Positions 29,779 to 39,197 are shown, counted from the stretch's first letter. The stretch: DNA of 64,000 nucleotides from JACCZX01 sp963824935 (GCA_963824935.1 CAWGRF010000008.1:62001-126000); one strand, 5' to 3'. A program made the numbers and translations. Notes: generated by a model from the letters alone, not told the origin.

Positions 29779-30561
29779 ATGAATGACGGTGTGCTTAGGA
29801 TTTCCTCGATGAAGGACCGGTGCTCGCCGCAGGAGTGGCAGGCCCGCGTGGACCTCGCGGCCTGTTACCGCCTGGTGGATCTCTACGGCATGTCCGACAT
29901 GATGGCCAACCACATCTCGATGCGGGTGCCGGGCGAGGAAACGTTTCTGATCAACCCGTACGGCATGATGTACGAGGAGATCACCGCCTCGTGCCTGATC
30001 AAGGTCGATCTGGCCGGCAACATCCTGGCCAAGCCGGACTTCGGCGAGCTGAATTATTCGATCAACAAAGCAGGCTATGTGATCCACAGCGCGATACATG
30101 AGGCGCGGCCTGACGTGGCGTGCGTGATCCATAACCACAGCTGGGCGTCGATGGCTGTTTCAGCGCTCGACTGCGGGCTGCTTCCTATCACGCAGACGGC
30201 GATGCGCTTCCTGAAGATCGGCTACCACGAGTATCAGGGTGTCGTGTTAGACGACGCCGAGAAGGAATCACTCGTGCGCGATCTGGGCCAAGGCGAAGCA
30301 CTGATCCTGCGCAACCACGGAGCGCTCGTCGTCGGCCGCACCGTCGGAGAAGCGTTCAACTGGACGCATCGATTGGAGCTCGCCTGCCACTCGCAGATCG
30401 CGGCCATGTCGTGCAACACCAAGCTGCGCGAAGTGCCCCAGGAAGTGCTAGAAGAAACCTGGAGCAACTATCAGCCCGGCACTCGCAGACCTTATGGCCT
30501 GATGGAGTGGGCGGCTTTGCTGCGCAAGCTGGACCGGCTCGACCCGAGCTACCGCAGCTGA
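29779..30561 (+). CDS. Class II aldolase/adducin family protein
   Basis: Zinc-dependent aldolase fold of 260 residues. The zinc ligands appear in VIHNHSWASM (His-x-His) and LILRNHGALVVGRTVGEAF. MMANHISMRVPGEETFLINPYGMMYEEITASC (in part) forms the substrate loop. Members cleave or epimerise sugar phosphates or decarboxylate hydroxy acids. It is followed 25 bases later by a Bug receptor and a 2-hydroxyacid dehydrogenase, a context that points to a hydroxy-acid pathway. Confidence 0.93.
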   Translation: MNDGVLRISSMKDRCSPQEWQARVDLAACYRLVDLYGMSDMMANHISMRVPGEETFLINPYGMMYEEITASCLIKVDLAGNILAKPDFGELNYSINKAGYVIHSAIHEARPDVACVIHNHSWASMAVSALDCGLLPITQTAMRFLKIGYHEYQGVVLDDAEKESLVRDLGQGEALILRNHGALVVGRTVGEAFNWTHRLELACHSQIAAMSCNTKLREVPQEVLEETWSNYQPGTRRPYGLMEWAALLRKLDRLDPSYRS

Positions 30562-30586
30562 TTTCCATCATCACGAGGAGAGCGCA

Positions 30587-31573
30587 ATGGAGCGCAAGCT
30601 TCGAATAACTCGCAGGACGCTCCTGGCCGGCGCTGCGGCCTTGGCCTGCAGTGCATCGCAGGTAACTTGGGCACAGACGACGGACTACCCGTCGAAACCG
30701 GTGCGGGTAATCGTCGCGTTCACCGCAGGCGGCACCACGGACATCATTGCGCGCGCCGTCGGACAAAAACTTTCGGAGCGGCTCAAGCAGAGTTTCGTTA
30801 TCGACAACAAGCCCGGCGGCGGCGGCAACATCGGCACCGAGCTTGCGGCGCGCGCGGCGCCCGACGGCTACACGCTGATCATCAACTCGGTGGGGCCGAT
30901 CGCGGTGAACCCCACGCTGTACAAGAAGCTCGCCATCAATCCGCTGGTCGATCTCGTGCCGATCGTGCAGATCGCCGACGTGCCGAATGTGCTGGTTGTC
31001 AATCCTTCTGTGCCGGCCAAGACGATGGAGGAATTCATCGCCTACGCCAAATCCAAGCCAGGCGAGCTCAACTACGGCTCGACCGGCATCGGCACCTCGT
31101 CGCACCTCTCCGGCTACATGCTGAGCAAGCGCGCCGGCATCGAGACAACGCACGTGCCGTACAAGGGTGCGGAGGCGCTCAACGACCTGCTGGCGGGCCG
31201 GCTGCAGTTCATGTTCGCGACGATTCCTTCCGTCATCCAGCATATCCAGGCGGGCAAGCTGCGCGCGATCGCTGTGACCAGCGTGAAGCGGTCGCGCTCG
31301 ATGCCCGACGTGCCGACCGTCGCCGAGCGTGGCTTCCCGGGGTTCGAAGCGGGCTCGTGGTTCGGCTTCTTCGCTCCGAAGGGCACGCCGGAGCACGTGA
31401 TCGCCACGATGAACAAGGCGGTGAACGACGTGCTGCCATCGCTCGAGGCGCAACTGGTGCGCGAAGGCGCCGATCCTGTCGGCGGCACGCCGCAGCAGTT
31501 TGCGCAGTTCGTGCAGAAGGAGTTTGAAAAGTGGCGTGTAGTGGTGCGTGAATCCGGTGCGACGGCTGAGTGA
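30587..31573 (+). CDS. Bug/TctC family periplasmic substrate-binding protein
   Basis: A 328-residue orphan receptor with a twin-arginine-looking N-terminus (KLRITRRTLLAGAAAL) and cleavage near WAQT. The binding loop is VAFTAGGTTDIIARAVG, followed by VIDNKPGGGGNIGTE and HVPYKGAEALNDLL. GAGGAGAG lies before ATG 30587. Its stop overlaps the GTG start of the dehydrogenase (GTGA at 31570), so receptor and enzyme are translationally coupled. Confidence 0.93.
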   Translation: MERKLRITRRTLLAGAAALACSASQVTWAQTTDYPSKPVRVIVAFTAGGTTDIIARAVGQKLSERLKQSFVIDNKPGGGGNIGTELAARAAPDGYTLIINSVGPIAVNPTLYKKLAINPLVDLVPIVQIADVPNVLVVNPSVPAKTMEEFIAYAKSKPGELNYGSTGIGTSSHLSGYMLSKRAGIETTHVPYKGAEALNDLLAGRLQFMFATIPSVIQHIQAGKLRAIAVTSVKRSRSMPDVPTVAERGFPGFEAGSWFGFFAPKGTPEHVIATMNKAVNDVLPSLEAQLVREGADPVGGTPQQFAQFVQKEFEKWRVVVRESGATAE

Positions 31574-32582
31574 CTGCGCCGAGTGACCGCGCGGTCGAAC
31601 CGATCCGCATCCTGATCTCGCGCGACGCCGCCGGCAAGCTCGCCGATAGGATCGAGCAGGCGCTCGGCGGCAGGCCGCACGAGCTCGTTCATCCAGACGA
31701 GGATGCAGCCACTTCGGCGCAAGTTGCGTTCGTCTCGCGCGACATCACGGGTCTGTCGACGAAGCACCGCATCCTGCCGCAGACGCAGGCTGTCTACGAT
31801 GTGCTGACGGCATCGCACAGTTTGCGCTGGATGCATGTGCACTCGGCCGGCGCTGACCGTCCGATCTACGAGGCTATGCACGCGCGCGGCGTCGTGGTCA
31901 CGACCTCGTCTGGCGCCAATGCGCCTGTGGTTGCGCAGACTGCGGTTCTTGGGCTGCTCGCACTGGCGCGTCACTGGCCGAGGCTGCTGGCCGCGCAACG
32001 CGAATGTCGCTGGGCGCCGCTACTCGCTACCGGGCTACCGCGCGACTTACAGGGACAGACGGCAGTCTTAGTCGGCTGGGGGCCGGTGGGACAGCAGATC
32101 GGCCGCTTGCTGCAGGCGTTTGGACTGCGGGTGGTTGTCGTGCGGCGCAGTTCAGCGAGCTGCGGGCCCGGCGTGCAGAGCGTCGCCGCCCCGGCGCTGC
32201 ACCAAGTGCTTCCTTCGGCCGACTGGTTGGTGCTGGCTTGCGCACTGACACCGGAGACGCGCGGCATGATCGGCGCGCGCGAGTTGGCGCTGCTGCCCGC
32301 GCACTGCGGGGTGATCAATGTTTCGCGCGGCGACGTCGTCGACGAATCGGCGTTGATCGACGCCCTGCGCAAAGGCCACCTTGGCGGCGCCTACCTCGAC
32401 GTGTTCGCTCGAGAGCCGCTGCCCGAAGACTCGCCGCTGTGGGACCTGCCCAACGTCCTCGTGACGCCGCACAGCGCCGGCTTTTCCGACGGCAACGAGG
32501 AACGCGTGGCCGATATCTTCCTCGACAATCTCGGCGCTGGGCGCGCAGCGAGCCGTTACGCAACCGCGTCGGTGCGTCTTAG
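31570..32582 (+). CDS. D-2-hydroxyacid dehydrogenase (frameshift near the end)
   Basis: NAD-dependent 2-hydroxyacid dehydrogenase. Rossmann motif GWGPVGQQIGRL, catalytic Arg in NVSRGDVVDE, and the Glu/His pair in REPLPEDSP and VTPHSAGFSDG are all present. The start is GTG 31570, coupled to the Bug receptor. The main frame continues to 32598, but after FLDNL (near 32533) another frame gives the family-like ending RRWARSEPLRNRVGAS with a stop at 32580-32582, so a single indel is likely. The last 39 bases recur exactly at 39198-39236. Confidence 0.88.
32544..32582 (+). repeat. 39-bp perfect repeat, copy 1 (end of dehydrogenase gene)
   Basis: Bases 32544-32582 are identical to 39198-39236 in the same orientation. 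In this copy the segment encodes the natural dehydrogenase C-terminus RSEPLRNRVGAS plus the TAG stop. Confidence 0.9.
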
Positions 32583-32777
32583 CGCTGCGTCAGCCTAACG
32601 CTAAGCCACGCTGAAGTCAGCGGATTCTCGTCATTGCGGAAGCGATTCCATGAGCGCGCGATCTATCGCCGCAGACTCCATCACTTGACTGGTTCATCAG
32701 ATAGCTCACGAGCACGATCGTGAGCAAGGCGGTGCGGTTGTTGTTCCGAGCCGTTGGCGGGCTGCCTTGCTTGATCG

Positions 32778-33866
32778 TCAGGCGGCTTTGCGTTGCGAAC
32801 TTGCTGCTAGCAAGCCGCAAACAGCGTCAGTGACCATGGCCGTAGTGGCTTTGCCGCCGAGGTCGCCGGTATGAAGCGCGGGGTTGGCGGTGACCTGCTC
32901 GATCGCTTGCATCACGCGCTTGGCGGCATCGAACTCACCCAGGTGCTCTAGCAGCATCACGACCGACCAGAAAGTACCGACTGGATTGGCCAAGCCCTTG
33001 CCCATGATGTCGAAGGCCGAGCCGTGAATCGGCTCGAACATCGATGGGTAGCGGCGTTCGGGATCGATGTTGCCAGTCGGAGCGATACCTAGGCTACCCG
33101 CCAGCGCTGCAGCCAGATCGCTCAGGATGTCGGCGTGGAGATTAGTCGCGACGATAGTGTCGAGTGAGGCCGGGCGGTTGATCATCCGCGCGGTCGAAGC
33201 ATCCACCAGCTCTTTGTCCCAGGTGACATCAGGGAACTCCTTCGAGATCTGAAGCGCGATCTCATCCCACATCACCATCGCGTGGCGCTGGGCATTGCTC
33301 TTGGTGATCACGGTCAGCAGCTTGCGTGGCCGACTCTGTGCCAGCTTGAAGGCGAAGCGCATGATGCGCTCGACACCTGCACGCGTCATTATCGACACGT
33401 CGGTGGCAGCCTCGATCGGGTGGCCCTGGTGCACGCGGCCGCCGACACCCGCGTACTCGCCTTCGGAATTTTCACGCACGATGACCCAGTCGAGATCCTC
33501 AGTCTTGCAACGCTTGAGTGGGCCGTCGATGCCGGGCAGGATCCGCGTCGGGCGCACATTGGCGTACTGGTCGAAGCCTTGGCAGATCTTCAGGCGAAGG
33601 CCCCACAGCGTGATGTGATCGGGGACGTGCGGGTCGCCAGCGGACCCGAAAAGAATCGCATCCTTGCCTCGCAATGCATTCAGGCCATCGTCCGGCATCA
33701 TCACGCCGTGCTCGCGAAAGTAGTCGGCGCCCCAGTCGAAGTTTTCAAACTCGAAACGGAAGGACTTGCTCGATGTGGCGAGCGCTTCCATTACTTTCTG
33801 ACCGGCAGGAACAACCTCCTTGCCGATTCCGTCTCCCGGGATGGTTGCGATGCGATACGTTTTCAT
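32778..33866 (-). CDS. Tartrate dehydrogenase / isopropylmalate dehydrogenase family
   Basis: A 362-residue beta-decarboxylating dehydrogenase. The opening IATIPGDGIGKEVVPAG, RENSEGEYAGVGGR, the substrate-binding DLAAALAGSLGIAPTGNI and EPIHGSAFDIMGKG motifs are typical. The enzyme oxidises and decarboxylates tartrate, D-malate or isopropylmalate with NAD; the tartrate/D-malate group is favoured by the RENSEGEYAG pattern and the neighbourhood. A TSUP exporter lies 92 bases upstream on the same strand. Regulation not visible. Confidence 0.93.
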   Translation of the reverse strand: MKTYRIATIPGDGIGKEVVPAGQKVMEALATSSKSFRFEFENFDWGADYFREHGVMMPDDGLNALRGKDAILFGSAGDPHVPDHITLWGLRLKICQGFDQYANVRPTRILPGIDGPLKRCKTEDLDWVIVRENSEGEYAGVGGRVHQGHPIEAATDVSIMTRAGVERIMRFAFKLAQSRPRKLLTVITKSNAQRHAMVMWDEIALQISKEFPDVTWDKELVDASTARMINRPASLDTIVATNLHADILSDLAAALAGSLGIAPTGNIDPERRYPSMFEPIHGSAFDIMGKGLANPVGTFWSVVMLLEHLGEFDAAKRVMQAIEQVTANPALHTGDLGGKATTAMVTDAVCGLLAASSQRKAA

Positions 33867-33958
33867 GAGTTGTCACCGTTTGCTTGGGCGCGTTGTCGAC
33901 TACTGTACGTCGCGCGCGAACGGCGCCTGCGGCGGGCTACGTTCGGGCCACATTTATT

Positions 33959-34846
33959 TCAAAGCGTTCGGACCAAGAGACCGATGCCTGAGGAAAGCAG
34001 CAACGCGCTGGTCGCCACGTGGAATTGCTTGTTGCTCATCCGTTGATACAGCGCAAATCCGCCCATGGCTCCGAAGAGTGCAAAGGGCACAAAGGCCAGG
34101 TCTCGTGCCGGTAGCGCGTGGGACGAGGCTAGCCAGTGCAGGCAGATGATCGTGAGCAACTGCATGGCCAGGATGTACGGCTGGTAGACCGCGCGCTGCT
34201 GTTGTTTGTCCCATCCGCGCATCGAGCACCAGATCGTCACGCTTGCACCCGGCAACCCGGCGAGTCCTCCAGCAAGTCCTCCGAATGCACCCGCGATAGC
34301 GCCGGTCCAGTTACCGCCTCGGACGACTTGCGTTTCACGGCGAACCAACATGACGATGCTGTAGCCGATCAGGAACAGGCCGAGTCCAGCCACGTAGAAG
34401 GAAGCGTCGAGACGGACAAGCAGCCAGACACCCATGGGTACCGTCAGCGCGCCGCTAAGGAGTAGCGGCCACAATGGACGCCAGCGAATCGACGCGCGTA
34501 ACTTCCAAACTGAGTAGAGCTGAATCGCGCACGAGCAGAGCACGATCGTCCGCACCGCGCTCACAGGGTCCAATCCGAAGTAAGCGAGTGCGCTGCCGGC
34601 GATCGCCGAAAACGCAAAGCCGACGATGCTCGACAGCAGGGCGGCGAACAGTACGACCGCTGCGGTGGCGATCGTTATCCATGCGCCGTGTCGACTCTCT
34701 ACGATTGCTTTCGCAATGTCTCCGAATTCAGCGATCGCCCAGACCGAGAGGGCGACGAGCGATGCACGCGATAGCAGCGGACTGCTGAGCGCTGCGGACA
34801 CGCCGATGACTTTCATACTTGCAACACGAAGCAGCGTGGACCGCAT
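33959..34846 (-). CDS. TSUP family transporter (TauE/SafE-like)
   Basis: An integral membrane protein of 295 residues with about eight hydrophobic helices in two repeats. LLSSIVGFAFSAIAGSALAYFGLDP and GGLAGGLAGLPGASVTIW are the two family loops. TSUP proteins move sulfonates, sulfite or organic acids out of the cell. AGGGAGG lies just before ATG 34846, directly after a 62-bp conserved element (34867-34928) that also occurs before the gene at 36886. The XRE-TPR regulator is divergent and may control it. Confidence 0.88.
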   Translation of the reverse strand: MRSTLLRVASMKVIGVSAALSSPLLSRASLVALSVWAIAEFGDIAKAIVESRHGAWITIATAAVVLFAALLSSIVGFAFSAIAGSALAYFGLDPVSAVRTIVLCSCAIQLYSVWKLRASIRWRPLWPLLLSGALTVPMGVWLLVRLDASFYVAGLGLFLIGYSIVMLVRRETQVVRGGNWTGAIAGAFGGLAGGLAGLPGASVTIWCSMRGWDKQQQRAVYQPYILAMQLLTIICLHWLASSHALPARDLAFVPFALFGAMGGFALYQRMSNKQFHVATSALLLSSGIGLLVRTL

Positions 34847-34866
34847 GGCACCTCCCTATGAGCGGG

Positions 34867-34928
34867 GGCGAACGGTAGGCAGTGGCGCCTGCTTGTAGGT
34901 GGCGGTTCTCGCCCCAAAAGTGACACAC
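34867..34928 (-). promoter_or_regulatory. Conserved upstream element, copy A (faces the TSUP gene)
   Basis: Read on the minus strand it starts GTGTGTCACTTTTGGGGCGA and ends CTACCGTTCGCC, 20 bases before the TSUP start codon. Copy B at 36797-36858 has the same 62-base length without gaps; the first 20 bases and the ending CTAC-x-GTTCGCC are shared. GGCGA and TCGCC arms at the two ends are inverted, as expected for an operator dyad. A promoter or operator for the adjacent regulator is the simplest reading. Confidence 0.7.
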
Positions 34929-34985
34929 TAGGGTCCGAGGTCTCGCGCCAGCGTCAGAGCAGCGGCCTCTTAGCGGAGGACGGAG

Positions 34986-36707
34986 GTGGACAGCGCCGCG
35001 TCGTTCGGTCTGTGGCTGCGCCGGCGCCGTATGGCACTGGGGCTAACGCATGCCGCGCTGGCGGAGTGCGCTCACTGCTCCGTTTCGGCGTTGCGCAAGA
35101 TCGAAGGCGACGAGCGGCGCCCATCGCACCGCCTTGCCGAGAGGCTCGCGGCTTGTCTGCAAGTTCCCGCTGCAGAGCGGCCGAGTCTGGTCAAGATCGC
35201 GCGCGGGGAACGGCGCATTGATGGGTTAGAGGAGTTGTCTGCAGTCGCGTTGCCGGAGCCAGTAGGGCTCGCTCCCTTCGACGGTACGACTCCTTCGATT
35301 GCAGTGCTCCCCTTCGTCAATCTGAGCGACGACGCGACGAATGAGCACTTTGCCGACGGCCTGGCCGAAGAGCTACTGAACGTACTCGCGAAAATTCCCA
35401 GCCTGCGGGTCGCCTCGCGCACCTCAGCGTTCTCGTTCAAGGGCAACAAGGAAGTCGATATTCCGACCGTGGCGCGCAAGCTGAACGTGGCGACCGTTCT
35501 CGAGGGCAGCGTCCGTAGGGCAGGCCGGCGCGTTCGCATCACGGCGCAGCTCGTGCAGGCGGCGAGCGATTCACACTTGTGGTCGCAGTCGTATGACCGC
35601 GAGCTCGACGATATCTTTGCAGTGCAGGACGACATCGCGCAGTCGGTTGTGCAGGAGCTGCGGTCCGCGCTGCTAGGTGAGCCGTCGAACGCGGCGGCGC
35701 ACGAACGCGTGAAAGCGCAAGTGCTCGCGGCGACGCGCGGGCGCACCGCCAATGCCGAGGCGCACGAGCTGTATTTACTAGGGCGGTTCCTGGTCGACCG
35801 TCTAACACCCGACGACACAGTGACCGGTATCGGCTACTACCGGCAGGCACTGCAGTTTGACTCGCGTTATGCGCTCGCATGGGCCGGCTTGGCGGGCGCG
35901 TATTCGAACCAGGCGGACTACGGCTGGGCGCCGCTGGCGCAGACCTTCGCACTTGCGCGCGCCGCTGCCTTGCACGCGCTCGAGCTGGAGCCGGAGCTGG
36001 CAGAGGCGCATGCCGAACTGTGCTGGATACAGATGTGCCACGAATGGGATTTGCATGGCGCCGCTGCGTCTTGTAAACGCGCGCTCGAGCTGTGCGCCAG
36101 CGACCGCAGCAATGTCATCGCCGCGTCGGTGCTCGCCGACAGCCTGCAGCGCAAAGAAGAAGCCGTTGCGTGGGCCCGCCGCGCAGTAACTCTGGACCCG
36201 CTGAGCTTTATCGCGCACGGCAACCTGGCGCTCCGGTGTCTGAACTCAGACTTGCTGGACGAGGCGGACGCCGCGCTTGATCAGGCCTTCAAACTCAACC
36301 CACGCGCCGGGCTGCTGCACGCGGTGCTCGGCACGTTGCGCCTCGAGCAGGGGCGACCGGAAGAAGCGCTAACGGCGTTTCAGCAGGAAGGCATCGAGGC
36401 ATTGTCCCTGTCGGGCGTCGCCCTGGCCCAGCACGGACTCGGGCGCCGCGCTGAATCCGAAGCGACGCTGCAGCGGCTGATCGAGCGTTGCGCCGACAAC
36501 GGCGCCCTGCAGATTGCCGAAGCGTTTGCCTACCTGAACGACGCCAATCGCGCCTTCGAGTGGCTGGAGCGCGCTTACCAGCAGCGCGACACCGGTTTGC
36601 CGCAGATGCAGTCGTGGCCGCTGCTGCGCAACCTGCACGGAGATCAGCGATGGCGGCCCTTTCTCGAGAAGATGGGACTTGTCGAGCGTCGCACGCAGTC
36701 TGCGTGA
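34986..36707 (+). CDS. XRE-type regulator with TolB/FlgO-like domain and TPR repeats
   Basis: A 573-residue protein. Residues 8-62 form an XRE-type helix-turn-helix (LWLRRRRMALGLTHAALAE, ALRKIEGDERRPSHRLAERL). Residues 98-220 match the TolB/FlgO-like domain seen in adenylate-cyclase-like regulators (SIAVLPFVNLSDDATNEHFA, then VARKLNVATVLEGSVRRAG). Residues 240-565 are TPR repeats, ending LLRNLHGDQRWRPFLEKMGL. The start is GTG 34986, preceded by GGAGGACGGAG. No transmembrane segment is evident. The gene is flanked by two inverted copies of a conserved element, one before each neighbouring gene, which makes those genes its likely targets. Confidence 0.88.
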   Translation: MDSAASFGLWLRRRRMALGLTHAALAECAHCSVSALRKIEGDERRPSHRLAERLAACLQVPAAERPSLVKIARGERRIDGLEELSAVALPEPVGLAPFDGTTPSIAVLPFVNLSDDATNEHFADGLAEELLNVLAKIPSLRVASRTSAFSFKGNKEVDIPTVARKLNVATVLEGSVRRAGRRVRITAQLVQAASDSHLWSQSYDRELDDIFAVQDDIAQSVVQELRSALLGEPSNAAAHERVKAQVLAATRGRTANAEAHELYLLGRFLVDRLTPDDTVTGIGYYRQALQFDSRYALAWAGLAGAYSNQADYGWAPLAQTFALARAAALHALELEPELAEAHAELCWIQMCHEWDLHGAAASCKRALELCASDRSNVIAASVLADSLQRKEEAVAWARRAVTLDPLSFIAHGNLALRCLNSDLLDEADAALDQAFKLNPRAGLLHAVLGTLRLEQGRPEEALTAFQQEGIEALSLSGVALAQHGLGRRAESEATLQRLIERCADNGALQIAEAFAYLNDANRAFEWLERAYQQRDTGLPQMQSWPLLRNLHGDQRWRPFLEKMGLVERRTQSA

Positions 36708-36796
36708 GAAAGCGCTGAGCGGCGCGCGAACGCTGGCAAGTAGTGGAGGCACCAGCGCGAATCACCGTGCCTGGGCGCGGCGCGGACCGATCGCCG

Positions 36797-36858
36797 GTGT
36801 GTCACTTTTGGGGCGAAAGCTGCCACCCGCGAGCCAATGCTGCCGCCTACTGTTCGCC
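36797..36858 (+). promoter_or_regulatory. Conserved upstream element, copy B (faces the small secreted gene)
   Basis: It begins GTGTGTCACTTTTGGGGCGA, identical to copy A, and ends CTACTGTTCGCC, 27 bases before ATG 36886. GGCGAA (36812-36817) and TTCGCC (36853-36858) form an inverted pair 35 bases apart. GCTGCCACC and GCTGCCGCC inside it are 20 bases apart, about two helical turns. Confidence 0.7.
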
Positions 36859-36885
36859 GCCCTCCCACAACGAACAGGACCTGAC

Positions 36886-37299
36886 ATGAACCAACCCGCC
36901 ATCCCCGCCGCGAACCGCCCGTCGCGGCCCTCACTGACACTCGCGATGACGATCGCCATGCCGCTGATCGTTGTCGCGGCGAATGTATTTGGCGTTGCTT
37001 CGGCCCGTGCAGAGGAACTGCGCACGCCAGGCGCCGAGTACACGCAAAGGTACGACGATGCCGTGCATGCCCTAAGTACGCAGCGCTACTCCGCTGCCTA
37101 CGGCCGCTTCGCCGCGTTAGCGGACGAGGGCCACGCGCATTCGGCGCTGATGGCGCTGGCGATGGTGACCTACCGCCCTTCCATGTCCGGCGCCCAATGG
37201 TTGGTCACACCAGCGCAACTGCAGCGCTGGAGCGCGCTGGTCGCTCGTGAGGTGCGCGAGAACGACAGTCTGATCGCCGAGTACCCCCGCGGGGAATGA
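36886..37299 (+). CDS. Small secreted protein in the XRE-TPR locus
   Basis: A 137-residue protein with an N-terminal signal segment (LTLAMTIAMPLIVVAANVFGVASARAEE in part; cleavage near ARAE) and a helical body YTQRYDDAVHALSTQRYSAAYGRFAALADEGHAHSALMALAM (in part), which resembles one Sel1/TPR-like repeat. I chose ATG 36886 because the conserved element ends 27 bases upstream and the signal peptide starts here. Function unknown; the shared element with the TSUP gene suggests co-regulation by the XRE-TPR protein. Confidence 0.75.
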   Translation: MNQPAIPAANRPSRPSLTLAMTIAMPLIVVAANVFGVASARAEELRTPGAEYTQRYDDAVHALSTQRYSAAYGRFAALADEGHAHSALMALAMVTYRPSMSGAQWLVTPAQLQRWSALVAREVRENDSLIAEYPRGE

Positions 37300-37553
37300 A
37301 ACGCTCTCCCCAGTCGACGCGGTTCCACGGCCGACGATCTGAGGTGGTCAGCGCACTCGGTGTCAGCGGCGATACGTCATGCGCCGATCACATGATCGGC
37401 TGAAATGAATGGACTGCGTCGCGCGCCGCGCTCGATCGTCATCGACCTCTTACTGGAAAACTTCGAACGCCTGTGGCGCGGCGAAGCCGTGTTGAAGAAC
37501 CGGTTCTTGACTCCGCCCAAGAGTGCGCGACACACTTGCCGCGCTGTAGACCC

Positions 37554-39158
37554 ATGGGAGGCCAATTGCGAATCAGCTGGCAATGCACCGGCGCGCTTCT
37601 GCTGTGCGCCGCGCTCGCGGGATGCGGTGGTGGAGGCGGCGGGGAAGAAAGCGCGCCGGTCGAGCCAAGCGCGCCGGTCGAGCCGCCGCCATCGACCGTC
37701 GACGGCCCGGCGTGGTGGAATTTCGGCCGCGATTCGCAGCACGCCGCGCAAAGCGACATCGCGACACAATCGCTGTCGCGCATCGTGTGGCAGACCGCGG
37801 TGGATCTCGTGCCGCCGTACCGCGCGAACAACGTCCTGCCCATCCACTACGGCTCGCCGGTCATCTCCGCCCGAAACACCGTTCTGGTGCCGGTCAAGCT
37901 CAATCGCGACAGCGGATTTCGAGTGGAAGCGCGCGCCGGCGCCAACGGCGCGTTGCTGTGGTCCGCCCCGACCGACTACGTGCTGCCCGCGCACGACTGG
38001 ACGCCGAGCTACAACATCGCGCTGACGCAGGGCAACCGCGTCTACTTTCCCGGCGCGGGCGGCAAGCTCTACTTTCGCGACAACGTGGACTCGGCGACCG
38101 GAACGGTGGAGACGGTCGTGTTCTACGGCAGCAACGCCTATGACCTCGCGCGCGGGGCGTACGACGCGGCCGTCCTCATCAACACGCCGCTCACGATCGA
38201 TCCGCGCGGCAACGTGTATTTCGGCTTCATGGTGATCGGGACGACGCCGATCGGATTGCAAAGCGGCATCGCGCGGGTCGCCCCTGACGGTACCGCAAAC
38301 TGGGTGAGCGTTCCGGCGGCGTCCAACAATGCGCTGCTCGCCAAGGTGGCGATGAACAGCGCACCCGCGTTGTCGGCGGATCTTTCGACGCTCTACGTCG
38401 TCGTGACGAACGCGCCTCCCGCCGGCGAGCGCCCGTGGGGGATGCTGCTCGCGCTCGACGCGCAAACGCTCGCCACCCGAGGGCAGATCGAGTTGCTTGA
38501 TCCCGCGACCGGCGCACGGGCGTGGATCAGTGACAACGGCAGCGCGTCGCCGTCGGTAGCGCCCGACGGCGACGTGTATTACGGCGTACTGGAGTCGAAC
38601 GCGCCGGCGCACAACTTCCGCGGCTGGCTCCTGCATTTCGACGCGACGCTGACAGTGACCAAGTTATCCGGCTCGTTCGGCTGGGACCAGACGGTCTCGT
38701 TCGCGCCGCGGGCGATGGTGCCGCAGTACACCGGTACGTCGTCGTACCTCGTCGTGTCCAAGTACAACAACTACTTCGGCGTTGGCAGCGGCAACGGACT
38801 CAACCAGATGGCGATCCTCGATCCCGCACAGGATCAAATCGACACCATCTCGGCGATTCCGGTCATGCGCGAAGTGCTCACGATCGTCGGCCCGACGCCG
38901 GAGTCGGGCCAGCGCGGCGTCCTCGGCGCGGTGCGCGAGTGGTGCGTGAACACGACCGCGGTCGATCCGGCGACGAGCTCGATCCTCGTCAACAGCGCGG
39001 ACGGCCGCTTGTACCGCTGGCACCTGCCGAGCAACCAGCTCACGCAGAACGTGCGCTTCAACAACGGCTACCTCGAGTCGTACACGCCGACCGCCATCGG
39101 GCCCGATGGCAAGGTGTACGCGATCAACAACGCGACATTGTTCGCGGTCGGTCAATAG
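37554..39158 (+). CDS. PQQ-like beta-propeller lipoprotein
   Basis: A 534-residue lipoprotein. The signal peptide has a lipobox (LAGC followed by a GGGGGG run) near residue 23; a Pro-rich linker leads to a propeller whose blades repeat the form D-x-x-G-x-x-Y-x-G (for example SVAPDGDVYYG, AIGPDGKVYAINN). I chose ATG 37554 because it starts the lipoprotein signal; the frame extends 27 codons upstream without signal character. No quinone-binding catalytic residues were recognised, so a structural or binding role is more likely than dehydrogenase activity. It is a single gene. Confidence 0.85.
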   Translation: MGGQLRISWQCTGALLLCAALAGCGGGGGGEESAPVEPSAPVEPPPSTVDGPAWWNFGRDSQHAAQSDIATQSLSRIVWQTAVDLVPPYRANNVLPIHYGSPVISARNTVLVPVKLNRDSGFRVEARAGANGALLWSAPTDYVLPAHDWTPSYNIALTQGNRVYFPGAGGKLYFRDNVDSATGTVETVVFYGSNAYDLARGAYDAAVLINTPLTIDPRGNVYFGFMVIGTTPIGLQSGIARVAPDGTANWVSVPAASNNALLAKVAMNSAPALSADLSTLYVVVTNAPPAGERPWGMLLALDAQTLATRGQIELLDPATGARAWISDNGSASPSVAPDGDVYYGVLESNAPAHNFRGWLLHFDATLTVTKLSGSFGWDQTVSFAPRAMVPQYTGTSSYLVVSKYNNYFGVGSGNGLNQMAILDPAQDQIDTISAIPVMREVLTIVGPTPESGQRGVLGAVREWCVNTTAVDPATSSILVNSADGRLYRWHLPSNQLTQNVRFNNGYLESYTPTAIGPDGKVYAINNATLFAVGQ

Positions 39159-39197
39159 GCCGCCACGGCGCGAGCGATGGATCGACGCGAAAGCGCT

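Noticed and set aside
34867..34928. ECF-sigma promoter reading of the TGTCAC-containing element
   Set aside because: TGTCAC resembles a known ECF -35 box, but no matching CGTC -10 box stands at the right distance and no ECF sigma gene is nearby.
37377..38636. 419-codon minus-strand frame opposite the propeller lipoprotein
   Set aside because: Arg/Val-rich composition without motifs; the plus-strand lipoprotein has a signal, lipobox and repeat pattern.
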